Shown: positions 18,736 to 27,903, numbered from the stretch's first letter. The stretch is 64,000 nt of DNA from Jiella marina (GCF_024359545.1 NZ_JAKQZG010000003.1:124001-188000), one strand, 5' to 3'. The notes: generated from the sequence alone by a model not told the origin. Numbers and translations: made by a program.

Positions 18736-19752
18736 ATGTTTCGATTGCTCGTTCACACGCTCGCCTTTCTCAGCCTCGTCCAGACCGTCTTCGCGGAGGG
18801 CTGGGAGGACCGGATCGCCGACGCGCGGTCACGAGCTCGCGCGATTGAGACGTGGGCAGAAGGGTACGGGTGGGACTACAACAGCGTTGGACGGATGATA
18901 CGCTCCGTCGACGTGTCGGCCATCCGATGCCAGGTCCTTGCCGAGATGATGGGGATCGGCGATATTTCAGAGTATATGAGATATGTCAGTCCGCGGCCGG
19001 ACGAAATTCACAGTCCGCCGGCGGGTTCGATCGATCCGGACGCCTATGACTTCAACCAGATCCTGGGATATTCGTGGAATCTCAACACCTGGGTGATCGC
19101 GGTTGAAGAGTTTCGGTCCATGAACGGCGATCAGCGCGCCGAGGTCTGGGAATTGTCCTGCCACGGACAGCACGGTATTCCAGAAGGACTGCTTGGGCCC
19201 GATTGGAATACGTCGGCGAGCTTTCGCGTTGATGACGGAATTCTATACGTGCTGGGCGATATCGTGCCTGGGTTCTTCAAAGAGTTTGAGGCGGTTCTGT
19301 CGAAACACGAGATCCGTGTCATCAACCTCGGCAGCCGCGGCGGAAGCGTCAAGGACGCGATGCAGGCGGGCGAGCTAATCCGGGAGCGAGGGTTAATCAC
19401 TGCTCTCTACGCCGATTGCGAATCCGCCTGCCCGCTGATTTTCATGGCCGGCGTCCCACCGCGCATCCTTGTTAGTCCGAAACAAGTCTACCGGATCGGT
19501 TTTCACCAAATCTCGGCTAACGGCGTCGCGATCCCGCTCGACAGTCCAGCCTACAGGATCATCGGGGCCTATGTGAAGAGGATGGGGGTGGATGATGGGT
19601 TCGTCCTCAAAGCGATGCGTAGCACTCCGCCGGACGGTATGTATTTTCCCGAGCTCGGGACGCTGTGCGCAGCAGGTCTGATCACCTATACGACCCAGAA
19701 AGTGTCGTATGATTGCCCCATGCCCGCCTCGGAGAACGCGGAAAATCGGTAA
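18736..19752 (+). CDS. secreted ClpP-like (COG3904-type) protein
   Basis: A 338-residue protein with a signal peptide (residues 1-20, ending TVFA). Its C-terminal half has the features of periplasmic ClpP-like proteins: LGSRGGSV at about 198-205 in place of the usual SPGG, the nucleophile-type motif CESAC (Ser230), and IGFHQ (His257). The first 165 residues after the signal match nothing I recognise. The ATG has GAGG six bases upstream. Two more proteins with the same C-x-S-A-C and G-x-HQ motifs lie at 54022-55113 and 55209-56939. Proteolysis in the periplasm is inferred from the fold and has not been shown. Confidence 0.7.
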   Translation: MFRLLVHTLAFLSLVQTVFAEGWEDRIADARSRARAIETWAEGYGWDYNSVGRMIRSVDVSAIRCQVLAEMMGIGDISEYMRYVSPRPDEIHSPPAGSIDPDAYDFNQILGYSWNLNTWVIAVEEFRSMNGDQRAEVWELSCHGQHGIPEGLLGPDWNTSASFRVDDGILYVLGDIVPGFFKEFEAVLSKHEIRVINLGSRGGSVKDAMQAGELIRERGLITALYADCESACPLIFMAGVPPRILVSPKQVYRIGFHQISANGVAIPLDSPAYRIIGAYVKRMGVDDGFVLKAMRSTPPDGMYFPELGTLCAAGLITYTTQKVSYDCPMPASENAENR

Positions 19753-19958
19753 CCGGGCGAGGACCGACCTGGAACGAAGTGTCCCAGCGGGGCCGTGCGG
19801 ACCGGGCCAAACACCGGGACCAAATAGCTACCCCACCAATAGCGGCGCCGAAATTCTCGTCGAGGTCGAAGAGACGGCGAAGAAGGGTACGCGTCCTGCC
19901 GACTGATTCAGACTCTCAACGTCCTCTCACCACAAAACGCACCCGATTGCTCTAGAGA

Positions 19959-19990
19959 AAGGGCCGGCTCACCTTCCGGAGCCGGCCCTT
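19959..19990 (-). terminator. hairpin terminator after the small basic gene
   Basis: A perfect 12-bp stem (AAGGGCCGGCTC / GAGCCGGCCCTT) has an 8-nt loop. On the minus strand it is followed by TTTCTCT and lies just past the stop of the 37-residue gene at 20014-20127. Confidence 0.65.
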
Positions 19991-20013
19991 CTCTTGTCTT
20001 GATATGTCGAAGG

Positions 20014-20127
20014 TCAGACGCGCCGGGGCGCGTGCGACGGCGCGCGGCGACGCCGCGACGGTCCGCGGTGCAAGAATTTCTTGGCGACCCAACCGACAAA
20101 AAGTGACTTCAGAATGCTTCTGATCAT
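20014..20127 (-). CDS. 37-residue basic small protein
   Basis: The ATG is preceded by a textbook TTGGAGG ribosome binding site six bases upstream. The product starts MIRSILKSLFVGWVAKKFLH, an amphipathic or membrane-surface helix, and then becomes very Arg-rich (RGPSRRRRAPSHAPRRV). A strong hairpin follows the stop. Gene signals on both sides make expression likely. I recall similar short proteins in other Hyphomicrobiales, but function is unknown. Confidence 0.65.
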   Translation of the reverse strand: MIRSILKSLFVGWVAKKFLHRGPSRRRRAPSHAPRRV

Positions 20128-20296
20128 GTTTGCCTCCAATTCTATCTTGGAAAAGACAATGCATGAATCAGAGGATTGGTTGCGGCGGCGGGACCGTTTC
20201 GGCCCGAGAATGAGAATAGTTCGGTCACTTGACGGAATTTGCGCATGGATCAGTTAGCTTGGAAATCATCGCAACATCCCTGCTCGCGAGGTTCCT

Positions 20297-21949
20297 TTGG
20301 CTACAACCGAGAACGATTACACGCGCGGAGTGGAAACCGGCCGACTGGGTCCGTTTCCCAGTGTCAGTCCTCCGGTTTTCCTGACATCCGCGGGTTTGAT
20401 CCTCGGTTTCCTCTTGTTCGGCGTGATTTGGCCGGAGTTCGCCAACACGGTCTTTCAGGGCGCCAAGACGGCGATCGCTGATTATTTCGGCTGGTTCCTG
20501 ATCTGCGTGACGAACCTCGCCTTCGTGTTGACGGTCTATCTGGCATTCAGCCGCTATGGCGACATCCGGCTCGGCGCCCAGACCGAGACGCCGCAATACG
20601 GGCTTCTGTCCTGGATGGCGATGCTGTTTTCCGCCGGAATCGGCATCGGGCTACTCTACTGGGCGGTGGCCGAACCGCTTTATCACTTCTTCGCCCCGCC
20701 GCTCGGCGAACCGGAATCCGTCGAAGCAGCGAAGCAGGCCATGGTGCTGTCCTTCTTCGACTGGGGCCTGCATGGCTGGGGCATCTACTGCATTGTCGCC
20801 CTGTCGCTCGCCTATTTCCACTATCGTCAGGGCCTCCCGCTCTCGATCCGCTCGGTGCTCTATCCGCTGATCGGCGAGCGCATCTACGGCCCGTGGGGGC
20901 ATGCGGTCGATATCCTCGCCGTCTTCGGGACGATGTTCGGCGTGGTCACCTCGCTCGGCCTTGGCGTGATGCAGATCAGTTCCGGGCTCGAGACCTTTCT
21001 CAGCACTCCCGACAATGTCATCGTCCAGTTGATCCTGATCGCCATCATCACGGGCTTTGCGACGATTTCGGTGATGCTCGGGCTCGACGGCGGGATCAAG
21101 CGCATCTCCACCCTCAACATCTATCTGAGCTTCCTGCTTCTCGCCTTCGTGGTGATCGTCGGGCCGACGCTCTACATTCTCGACAGCTTCGTCGAGAATG
21201 TCGGCAATTACATCACCGGCTTCGTGCAGTTCTCGTTCTGGGTCGAGGCCTATTCCGATACCGACTGGCAGGTGGACTGGACGCTGTTCTACTGGGCTTG
21301 GTGGATTTCCTGGTCGCCTTTCGTCGGCATCTTCATCGCGCGCATTTCGCGCGGGCGCACGGTTCGCGAGTTCCTCCTGGGCGTGCTCCTCATTCCCACG
21401 ACGATCCTGTTCTTCTGGTTCACCGCCTTTGGCGGGACCGCCGTGAAGATGGAACTCGACGGCAATCCCGGCCTGATCGAGGCCACCAAGGAAAGCTATG
21501 GCAGCGCGATCTTCAAGCTGATCGAGTTCTTCCCCGGCACGCCGCTGATCGGTCTCATCATCATCGTGATGATCGTCGTGTGGTTCGTGACCTCTTCGGA
21601 CAGCGCGAGCTTCGTGATCGACATGCTCACCGCCGGCGGTCACGCGGACCCGCCGCGCATCCAGCGCCTGTTCTGGGCGATCGCCGAAGGCTGCATCGCC
21701 GCGATGCTGCTCGTCGCCGGCGGTCTGCAAGCACTGCAGGCGGCGGCCGTCGTCGCCGGTTTCCCCTTCGCCTTCGTGCTTCTCATCATGATGTACAGCC
21801 TGTTGCGCGGGCTCGGGCGCGACAAGCTGGTGCTCTATCGATACGAGCAATGGTATCGGACGGAAAAGGAAACGGACGTGAACACGCCCGACCCCTATCG
21901 CGACGAGCACGCGCTGAAAGGCCCGCCACAGGTCGCGAGTGGCGGGTAG
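20297..21949 (+). CDS. BCCT family transporter (betaine/carnitine/choline type)
   Basis: A 550-residue inner-membrane secondary transporter with twelve predicted spans. The family signature lies in the stretch WWISWSPFVGIFIARISRGRT, and the preceding FYWAW gives aromatic residues of the substrate box. BCCT carriers import quaternary ammonium compounds such as glycine betaine or choline for osmoprotection or catabolism. The C-terminal tail is short. The start is TTG with GAGG five bases upstream; no ATG in frame fits the conserved N-terminus better. A Fae homologue lies 192 bp downstream on the same strand. Confidence 0.92.
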   Translation: MATTENDYTRGVETGRLGPFPSVSPPVFLTSAGLILGFLLFGVIWPEFANTVFQGAKTAIADYFGWFLICVTNLAFVLTVYLAFSRYGDIRLGAQTETPQYGLLSWMAMLFSAGIGIGLLYWAVAEPLYHFFAPPLGEPESVEAAKQAMVLSFFDWGLHGWGIYCIVALSLAYFHYRQGLPLSIRSVLYPLIGERIYGPWGHAVDILAVFGTMFGVVTSLGLGVMQISSGLETFLSTPDNVIVQLILIAIITGFATISVMLGLDGGIKRISTLNIYLSFLLLAFVVIVGPTLYILDSFVENVGNYITGFVQFSFWVEAYSDTDWQVDWTLFYWAWWISWSPFVGIFIARISRGRTVREFLLGVLLIPTTILFFWFTAFGGTAVKMELDGNPGLIEATKESYGSAIFKLIEFFPGTPLIGLIIIVMIVVWFVTSSDSASFVIDMLTAGGHADPPRIQRLFWAIAEGCIAAMLLVAGGLQALQAAAVVAGFPFAFVLLIMMYSLLRGLGRDKLVLYRYEQWYRTEKETDVNTPDPYRDEHALKGPPQVASGG

Positions 21950-22141
21950 GGCGCTCTCTCTCCGTTTGTCCGCTGCTTCTGGCGTCGGGGCCACTAGGGC
22001 CGGCGCCGCAATTGGCGGCAATCCATGACGCAAATCGATCTTCGTTTTCTTCGCTGTTGATCTACAGACGGCATGGCACCCCATTTGCGGGCCCTTGAAC
22101 CGTATCGCCGCGGGCCCCGATCTCTTCGAAGAGGACATTTC

Positions 22142-22681
22142 ATGACCGAAATCATCATGCGCGCCGGCGAGGCGACGGTCTTTGCGGCCGAGGGCCAGGC
22201 GACCGACGCCATGCCGGAAGTCGTCATCGGCTCCGTATCCGGTCCGGTGGGCCATGCCTTCGCCGGCATGCTCGGCCAGACCGTCGGTCACACCCGCATG
22301 TTCGTCGTGCGCGACTGCAACCAGATGGTCCGCCCGGCCACCATGATGACCACCAAGGCGACGATCCATTCGGAAGCCTATGTCGAACTGCTCGGCGGCG
22401 TGGTGCAGGCGGCGACGGGCGACGCGATCGTCGATTGCGTGATCGACGGCGTCATTCCGAAGGGGCTCATCGACGACATCTGCATGATCGTCACCATCTG
22501 GCTCGATCCGCGCTGCGCCGAGGACGAGAATCTCGACAGGGCCGATCTCTACCGCACGAACTACGAGGCGACGAAGCTCGCCATCGCCCGCGCCATGACG
22601 GGCGAGCCGACGATCGACACGCTGATCGAAAACCGCAAGACCGTTAAGCACTACGCTCTCGACGGCGTGGTCGAGTATTGA
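22142..22681 (+). CDS. Fae-family (formaldehyde-activating enzyme) homologue, active-site His replaced
   Basis: A 179-residue protein homologous to Fae, which condenses formaldehyde with tetrahydromethanopterin. The match is clear across the C-terminal half: NYEATKLAIARAMTGEP and ENRKTVKHYALDG correspond to NYEATKLSIQRAVNGEP and EQRKSATHPFA of methylotroph Fae. In the N-terminal segment the residue aligned with the catalytic His17 of Fae (AHIDLIIG) is Met (AMPEVVIG). The family is secure, but ordinary Fae activity is doubtful. The ATG has GAGGA seven bases upstream. No methanopterin pathway genes are near; a BCCT transporter precedes it and a TSUP permease follows. Confidence 0.8.
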   Translation: MTEIIMRAGEATVFAAEGQATDAMPEVVIGSVSGPVGHAFAGMLGQTVGHTRMFVVRDCNQMVRPATMMTTKATIHSEAYVELLGGVVQAATGDAIVDCVIDGVIPKGLIDDICMIVTIWLDPRCAEDENLDRADLYRTNYEATKLAIARAMTGEPTIDTLIENRKTVKHYALDGVVEY

Positions 22682-22824
22682 GACGACGCGCCGGCCTCTT
22701 GTGTCGATTGGCACGGGGGCCGGCGCGATGACCTGCGGGCGGGCACGAATTTTCGCGCGCCGCAGGCGAAACCGCCGCCGCGATCGCGTATGAGACGCCA
22801 AATGTCTCTGCGCTGATTCCCGCC

Positions 22825-23580
22825 ATGTCCCTTCTCGTCATTCTCCTCCTCTTCCTCGCCGGCTTCGCCACGGGCGCGATCAACGCGGTGGCCGGCGGCG
22901 GCACCTTCATCTCCTTCGGCGCCCTGTCATTGATCGGGGTGCCGCCGATCTCCGCCAACGCGACCTCGTCGATCGCCGGGCTTCCCGGCTATTTCACCTC
23001 GACGCTGCCCTATCTAAAGGACATCCGCACGATCTGGCGCGGCATTCTCGTCTTGGCGGTGGTGTCGATCCTCGGCTCGCTGCTCGGTGCGCTGATCCTC
23101 CTGTGGCTGAACGATGCGCAGTTCTCGGCGGCCGTCCCCTGGCTGCTTCTCGGCGCGACGGGTCTCTTTGCAGCCGGGCCGTGGCTGAAGCCGAAGCCGC
23201 GCGAGGCGGCCGAGCGGACCGAGCGCCGCGGTCTCGCCGCACCGCTGATCCAGTTCGTGACGTCGATCTACGGCGGCTTCTTCGGCGCCGGCATGGGGAT
23301 CATGATGCTGGCGACGCTGGGCCTCACCGAAAGCGGCGACTATCACCGCCTCAACGCCATCAAGAACGTGCTGGCCAACGTCATCGCCCTCGTCGCGATC
23401 GTGGTCTTCGTCTCGGGCGGGGTGGTGAACTGGGCGGGGGCGCTCGCGATGATCCCAGGCGTCGCGCTCGGCGGCTATTGCGGCGTGTGGATCGCCAAAC
23501 GCGTGGCGCAGATCGCGGTGCGCATCTTCGTCATCGCGGTGGGGCTGTTTCTGGCGGGCTATTATTTCGTGACGGGCTGA
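22825..23580 (+). CDS. TSUP (TauE/SafE) family membrane permease
   Basis: A 251-residue protein with about eight spans and the duplicated family motifs: GAINAVAGGGTFISFGALSLIGVPPISANATSS-type sequence near residue 17 and YGGFFGAGMGIMMLATLG in the second half. TSUP members move sulfur oxyanions or small organosulfonates and anions across the inner membrane, and direction and substrate vary. It lies 143 bp after the Fae homologue on the same strand; a functional link is possible but unproven. Confidence 0.88.
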   Translation: MSLLVILLLFLAGFATGAINAVAGGGTFISFGALSLIGVPPISANATSSIAGLPGYFTSTLPYLKDIRTIWRGILVLAVVSILGSLLGALILLWLNDAQFSAAVPWLLLGATGLFAAGPWLKPKPREAAERTERRGLAAPLIQFVTSIYGGFFGAGMGIMMLATLGLTESGDYHRLNAIKNVLANVIALVAIVVFVSGGVVNWAGALAMIPGVALGGYCGVWIAKRVAQIAVRIFVIAVGLFLAGYYFVTG

Positions 23581-24221
23581 GGCCCTTCCGATCGGCGGAC
23601 GCGCCGCATCGTTTCCGCGCCGGATCGCCCGGCCGGGCTTTGAGGGACCGCCCGAAGGCAGCAGGGGTCGCCGTCCGGCGGGACGGCGGGATGCCGGAGG
23701 CAGACCCTCCGAACTTGTGTTTGTACGGTCCGCCTCCGGCATCCCGCGCGGCGTCTTACGGTCTCGAATGGATCGCTCTTTCCCGCTGTCTTGCGACTTC
23801 CGGAACGCTGCCACGTTCCGGGCGGGCTGTCGCGACGGCGGCTGGCGCATCCCGGGTGCCCCCGGTTAAGCGGCCCATTCCCGCGCATCTCCCGGTAGGG
23901 AGCTGGGTCCAGCGGCGCCTCGAAACCGTCCGCTCCGTCCCGCCCTCCGGAAGAGCAGGGCGTCCCGGACACCGCCCGCCGGCCCCCGAACGATCCCGGT
24001 GATCATTCGCGCCCGTTCCGTGGGCCGGCGGTGGCGGGATGATAGGCGAGGGGGACGGGGTGGGGATAAGTTTTTCGGAAGTGAGGCGGCGGCATTGGGT
24101 CAAAAGGGGAATTTCGGTTTCTTAGGTGTGTCTTGGTGGAGAGCGGCACATCGGCCAACACGCCTCCTGGATACTTTGTCCGGAGGCGGCAAGGCTCGAT
24201 GTGTTTAGAAACCATGCCAAG
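23581..24221. other. 641-bp gene-free stretch with an inverted repeat
   Basis: There is no supported gene between the TSUP permease and the GIY-YIG-type gene. The stretch is GC-rich on the left, with the 19-bp inverted repeat at 23688-23745, and becomes more AT-rich towards 24100. The open frames here are Arg/Pro-rich and have no ribosome binding sites. Confidence 0.5.
23688..23745. repeat. inverted repeat with 19-bp arms
   Basis: GGGATGCCGGAGGCAGACC and GGTCCGCCTCCGGCATCCC pair over 19 bp with one mismatch, around a 20-bp AT-richer centre. It lies about 110 bp after the TSUP gene. It has no T-run and its length suggests a dispersed palindromic repeat rather than a terminator. Confidence 0.7.
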
Positions 24222-24656
24222 CTAAGTCGTCTTCTGCACGCTCGATTCCTGCATCTTAAACTTTGAGAGGGTTAGGTTCTGGCGATCCATTTCAGTCACA
24301 AATTCGACCATGCCCTCGTTATACCAATAGATAAAATCTACTGAATTGCGGTCGGGATTATCGTCGGCGAAGGCGCCAAACCCGTCTAAAAAGTACTGCT
24401 CCATTTCGTTGTCGTCGTCGAATTTGAACCATTCGCCAGAGTACCAGTGGCGGACGAGAGCAGTGTGCAAGCAACGTTCATGATGACTGATTCCCCACAA
24501 CGGCTTGCGTGCAATAAGCTTCATGTCTGGGAGCCAAGTCTTGGCAGCCTTCAGCCTGTCCTTTTCCGTTTTCGTTTTGCCAAGCTTGTACCGGCCGTTG
24601 TCCTCAATGAGGTAAAGATAGCCTGGATCAAGGCGCTGGATCTGCCAAACCGGCAT
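24222..24656 (-). CDS. GIY-YIG-type (T5orf172/MUG113-like) protein
   Basis: A protein of 144 residues. GYLYLIEDNGRYKLGKTK is the GIY-YIG core in its T5orf172/MUG113 form (YLYLI then YKLGKT), and GEWFKF supplies the conserved Glu late in the domain (RHWYSGEWFKF). Such domains occur in phage and mobile-element proteins with presumed nuclease activity. The ATG at 24656 has AAGGAA five bases upstream; the frame is open further to 24707. Base composition is clearly less GC-rich than the neighbours, with codons such as AAA, TTA and ATA, which suggests recent acquisition. It is flanked by a repeat array. Confidence 0.65.
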   Translation of the reverse strand: MPVWQIQRLDPGYLYLIEDNGRYKLGKTKTEKDRLKAAKTWLPDMKLIARKPLWGISHHERCLHTALVRHWYSGEWFKFDDDNEMEQYFLDGFGAFADDNPDRNSVDFIYWYNEGMVEFVTEMDRQNLTLSKFKMQESSVQKTT

Positions 24657-25472
24657 GACAGTTCCTTCTCCGCTGAAAATCACTCGCATTCCTCTCGACT
24701 CAGTCATGCATTCGGTGGCTTAAAATTCCCGGGCTCCACAGCGCGGTGAGGCTTCGTGTAGCCTTGGAAGATTCCCTTATTGCATTAGCATAGACGGTAT
24801 TCGATCGGCTGTTTCGTCGGTCCTGTATAGTAGCCGTCTGCGTAGCACGGCATCTAGACGGCAGCTTCCAGCATCGCCTCTTCCCTCGTCCTTCGACAGG
24901 CTCAGGATGAGGGAAGAGGGGTTGCGGCAAGTCGCGGGCTTTGGTTTGGCGCTTGGGGGCGCGGTGGAGGGGAACAGGCGCTGTCGCTGCTGGGGCTTTC
25001 GCACAACGTCTCAGTAGACCCTCATCCTGAGCCTGTCGAAGGACGAGGGGCGCTTGGCGCAGACTGAAGCATTGCCCTCGTGGTTCGCCCTTCGACAAGC
25101 TCAGGGCCTCAGGATGAGGGAAGAGACGGGATGCGGCAAGTCGCGATCGCTGCTCTGGTGCGTGGGTCGGCGCTGGCCCCTTGCGAATGGTGGCTTTCGA
25201 TGCAGGGCTTTCATGCAGCGGCGTTGCAGTAGTCCCTCATCCTGAGCTTGTCGAAGGGGGAGGGACGCTTGGCGCCGTGTTGCCTTTTCCCTCCTCCTTC
25301 GACAGGCTCAGGATGAGGGAAAAGGGGGTGCGGCAAGTCGCGGGCGTGGTGGTTTGGTATCTGGGATTGGATGGTGGTGAGGGGTGAGAGGAGGTGTTGC
25401 CGCAGCCGGCTGCGTCCCAGTAGCCCCTTATCCTGAGCCTGTCGAAGGGGGAGGGGCGCCTGGCCTGGCCCC
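24657..25472. other. gene-free stretch holding the repeat array
   Basis: This stretch of 816 bp has no supported gene. The first 220 bp is of mixed composition and is the promoter side of the GIY-YIG-type gene; the rest is the repeat array at 24884-25456. All open frames in it are translations of the repeats. Confidence 0.55.
24884..25456. repeat. array of about 205-bp repeats made of inverted modules
   Basis: Six copies of a module with core CCTGAGC(C/T)TGTCGAAGG alternate in orientation: reverse at about 24884-24914, 25088-25122 and 25288-25320; forward at about 25020-25050, 25233-25264 and 25424-25455. Each reverse copy is followed by a related GCGGCAAGTCGCG segment and each forward copy by CGCTTGGCG or a close variant, so the whole reads as three direct repeats with a period of about 205 bp, each bounded by an inverted pair. 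The second reverse copy has a small internal duplication (CTCAGGGCCTCAGG). It ends 17 bp before the lepA stop codon. Confidence 0.85.
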
Positions 25473-27293
25473 TCAACTATCCATCTTCAGCGCCGCAATG
25501 AACGCCTCCTGGGGGATCTCGACCTTGCCGAACTGGCGCATGCGCTTCTTGCCCTCTTTCTGCTTTTCGAGGAGCTTGCGCTTGCGGGTGGCGTCGCCGC
25601 CGTAGCATTTGGCGGTGACGTCCTTGCGGAGCGCTGAGATGGTCTCGCGGGCGATGACCTTGGCGCCGATCGCCGCCTGGATCGGGATCTTGAAGAGGTG
25701 CTGGGGGATCAGCTCCTTCAGCTTCTCGCACATGGCCCGGCCGCGGCGCTCGGCCTGGGTGCGGTGGACGAGCATCGACAGGGCGTCGACCGGTTCGCCA
25801 TTGACGAGGATCGACATCTTCACAAGGTCGCCCTCGCGATATTCGATCATCTGGTAGTCGAAGGAGGCGTAGCCCTTGGAGATCGATTTCAGCCGGTCGT
25901 AGAAGTCGAAGACGACTTCGTTGAGGGGGAGCTCATAGGTCAGCATGGCGCGCTTGCCGACATAGGTGAGGTCGGACTGGATGCCGCGCCGCTCCTGGCA
26001 AAGCTGCAGGATATTGCCGAGATAATCGTCCGGGGTGAGGATCGTCGCCCGGATCCAGGGCTCTTCGATATGATCGATCCGGACCACGTCCGGCAGGTCG
26101 GCCGGGTTGTGGAGCTGGAGCATCGAGCCGTCGTTCATGTGGACGTCGTAGACGACGGACGGCGCCGTCGCGATGAGGTCGAGATCGAACTCGCGGGAGA
26201 GGCGCTCCTGGACGATTTCGAGATGCAGAAGGCCGAGGAAGCCGCAGCGGAAGCCGAAGCCGAGCGCTGCCGAGGATTCCATCTCGAAGGAAAAGCTCGC
26301 ATCGTTGAGGCGAAGCTTGCCCATGGCAGCTCTGAGATCGTCGAAATCGGCGGCGTCGACCGGGAAGAGGCCGCAGAAGACCACGGGCTGGGCCGGCTTG
26401 AAGCCGGGCAGCATCGTCTCGGTCTGGCGCTTGTCCTCGGTGATCGTGTCGCCGACGCGGGTGTCGGCGACTTCCTTGATCGAGGCGGTGATGAAGCCGA
26501 GCTCGCCGGGGCCGAGCGCATCCACCAACACCATCTTCGGGGTGAAGACGCCGACCCGGTCGACCGGATAGCGGGCGTCCGTGCCCATCATGCGGATGGT
26601 CTGGCCCTTCTTCAATTCGCCGTCGATGATGCGCACCAGCACGATGACGCCGAGATAGGCGTCGTACCAGCTATCGACCAGCATCGCCTTGAGCGGCGCC
26701 TTGCGGTCGCCTTCCTTGGGGGCGGGGAGGCGATGGACGATGGCTTCGAGCACGTCCTCGATGCCAAGATTGTTCTTGGCCGAGATCATCACCGCGTCGG
26801 AGGCGTCGAGGCCGATGACCTCCTCGATCTGCTCCTTGATCCGGTCGGGCTCGGCCGCCGGCAGGTCGATCTTGTTGAGGACCGGCACGATCTCGAGATC
26901 GTTGTCGAGGGCGAGATAGACGTTGGCGAGCGTCTGAGCCTCGACGCCCTGCGCCGCGTCGACGACGAGCAGTGCGCCCTCGCAGGCCGAGAGCGAGCGC
27001 GAGACCTCATAGGCGAAGTCGACATGGCCGGGCGTGTCGATGAGGTTGAGGACATAGGTCTCGCCGTCCTTCGCCGTATAGTGCAGGCGGACGGTCTGGG
27101 CCTTGATGGTGATGCCGCGCTCGCGCTCGATATCCATCGAATCGAGCACCTGATCCTTCATCTCGCGGGTATCGAGCCCGCCGGTGTTCTGGATCAGACG
27201 GTCGGCAAGGGTCGACTTCCCGTGGTCGATATGGGCGACGATCGAGAAGTTGCGGATGCGCGAAAGCGGCGTGTCGGCGGGCATGGTGCTCAT
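25473..27293 (-). CDS. lepA: elongation factor 4 (LepA), translational GTPase
   Basis: A 606-residue EF-G-like GTPase that acts on ribosomes, thought to aid elongation or biogenesis under stress. G1 is [14 protein letters not shown], the G2 region is [10 protein letters not shown]3 is DTPGHVDF, G4 is NKIDLP and G5 is SAKNN. The LepA-specific C-terminal domain is complete and ends [10 protein letters not shown]. The length is normal. The stop lies next to the repeat array, and ruvC is upstream on the same strand. Confidence 0.98.
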   Translation of the reverse strand: MSTMPADTPLSRIRNFSIVAHIDHGKSTLADRLIQNTGGLDTREMKDQVLDSMDIERERGITIKAQTVRLHYTAKDGETYVLNLIDTPGHVDFAYEVSRSLSACEGALLVVDAAQGVEAQTLANVYLALDNDLEIVPVLNKIDLPAAEPDRIKEQIEEVIGLDASDAVMISAKNNLGIEDVLEAIVHRLPAPKEGDRKAPLKAMLVDSWYDAYLGVIVLVRIIDGELKKGQTIRMMGTDARYPVDRVGVFTPKMVLVDALGPGELGFITASIKEVADTRVGDTITEDKRQTETMLPGFKPAQPVVFCGLFPVDAADFDDLRAAMGKLRLNDASFSFEMESSAALGFGFRCGFLGLLHLEIVQERLSREFDLDLIATAPSVVYDVHMNDGSMLQLHNPADLPDVVRIDHIEEPWIRATILTPDDYLGNILQLCQERRGIQSDLTYVGKRAMLTYELPLNEVVFDFYDRLKSISKGYASFDYQMIEYREGDLVKMSILVNGEPVDALSMLVHRTQAERRGRAMCEKLKELIPQHLFKIPIQAAIGAKVIARETISALRKDVTAKCYGGDATRKRKLLEKQKEGKKRMRQFGKVEIPQEAFIAALKMDS

Positions 27294-27384
27294 GCGCCGC
27301 GATATAAAGACAGTTAACGCGTCTTGGAAGCGTCAGAGAGCCCGCGGGGGGATAGATTTTGCCGCATGGTGGAGGGCGGGGGGC

Positions 27385-27903
27385 CTATCGCCCGGCGAAG
27401 GCGGCCCGCGCGGTTGCCGACTGGCGGTGATGGCTGTGGCAGATGGCGATGGCCAGCGCGTCCGCCGCATCGTCCGTGTCGAAGCTCGCCTTCGGCATCA
27501 GCACCTTCACCATCATGTGGATCTGCTTCTTGTCGCCATGGCCGACGCCGATCACCGCCTTCTTGACCGCATTCGGCGCATATTCCGCCACCGGCAGGCC
27601 AGCGAGAGACGGCACGAGAAGGGCGATGCCGCGGGCCTGGCCGAGCTTCAAGGTCGCCACCGCGTCCTTGTTGACGAAGGTCTGCTCCACGGCGGCTTCG
27701 TCCGGGCGGTGATGGTGGATGATTTCGGAGAGGCCGTCATAGAGCTGGCGGAGGCGGGAGGGCAGATCGCATTTGGCATCGGAGGTGACCGTGCCGCTGG
27801 CGACAAAGCGCAGCGAGTTGCCGAGGGTCTCGACGATGCCCCAGCCGGTCCGGCGAAGGCCCGGGTCGATGCCGATAATGCGGATGGGAGCCTCCGTTAA
27901 CAT
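27385..27903 (-). CDS. ruvC: crossover junction endodeoxyribonuclease RuvC
   Basis: A 172-residue Holliday-junction resolvase of the RNase H fold. Catalytic acidic residues are visible in [14 protein letters not shown] (first Asp), [10 protein letters not shown] (Glu) and [11 protein letters not shown] (paired Asp), with the His of the last helix in CHSHH. ATG at 27903 has GGAAGG ten bases upstream; a TTG three codons earlier is too close to that site. ruvA and ruvB, usually next to it in alphaproteobacteria, are not in this window. Confidence 0.96.
   Translation of the reverse strand: MLTEAPIRIIGIDPGLRRTGWGIVETLGNSLRFVASGTVTSDAKCDLPSRLRQLYDGLSEIIHHHRPDEAAVEQTFVNKDAVATLKLGQARGIALLVPSLAGLPVAEYAPNAVKKAVIGVGHGDKKQIHMMVKVLMPKASFDTDDAADALAIAICHSHHRQSATARAAFAGR

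Noticed and set aside
19753-19906. Small gene after the ClpP-like gene ending EETAKKGTRPAD
   Set aside because: There is no ribosome binding site or conserved start, and it largely extends out-of-frame from the preceding gene's end.
20651-22801. A minus-strand frame of about 700 codons opposite the BCCT and Fae-like genes
   Set aside because: It crosses two well-supported plus-strand genes, is rich in His/Arg/Asp and has no recognisable domain.
24884-25456. CRISPR array
   Set aside because: The repeats alternate in orientation, are about 100 bp apart and have related rather than unique spacers; no cas genes are present.
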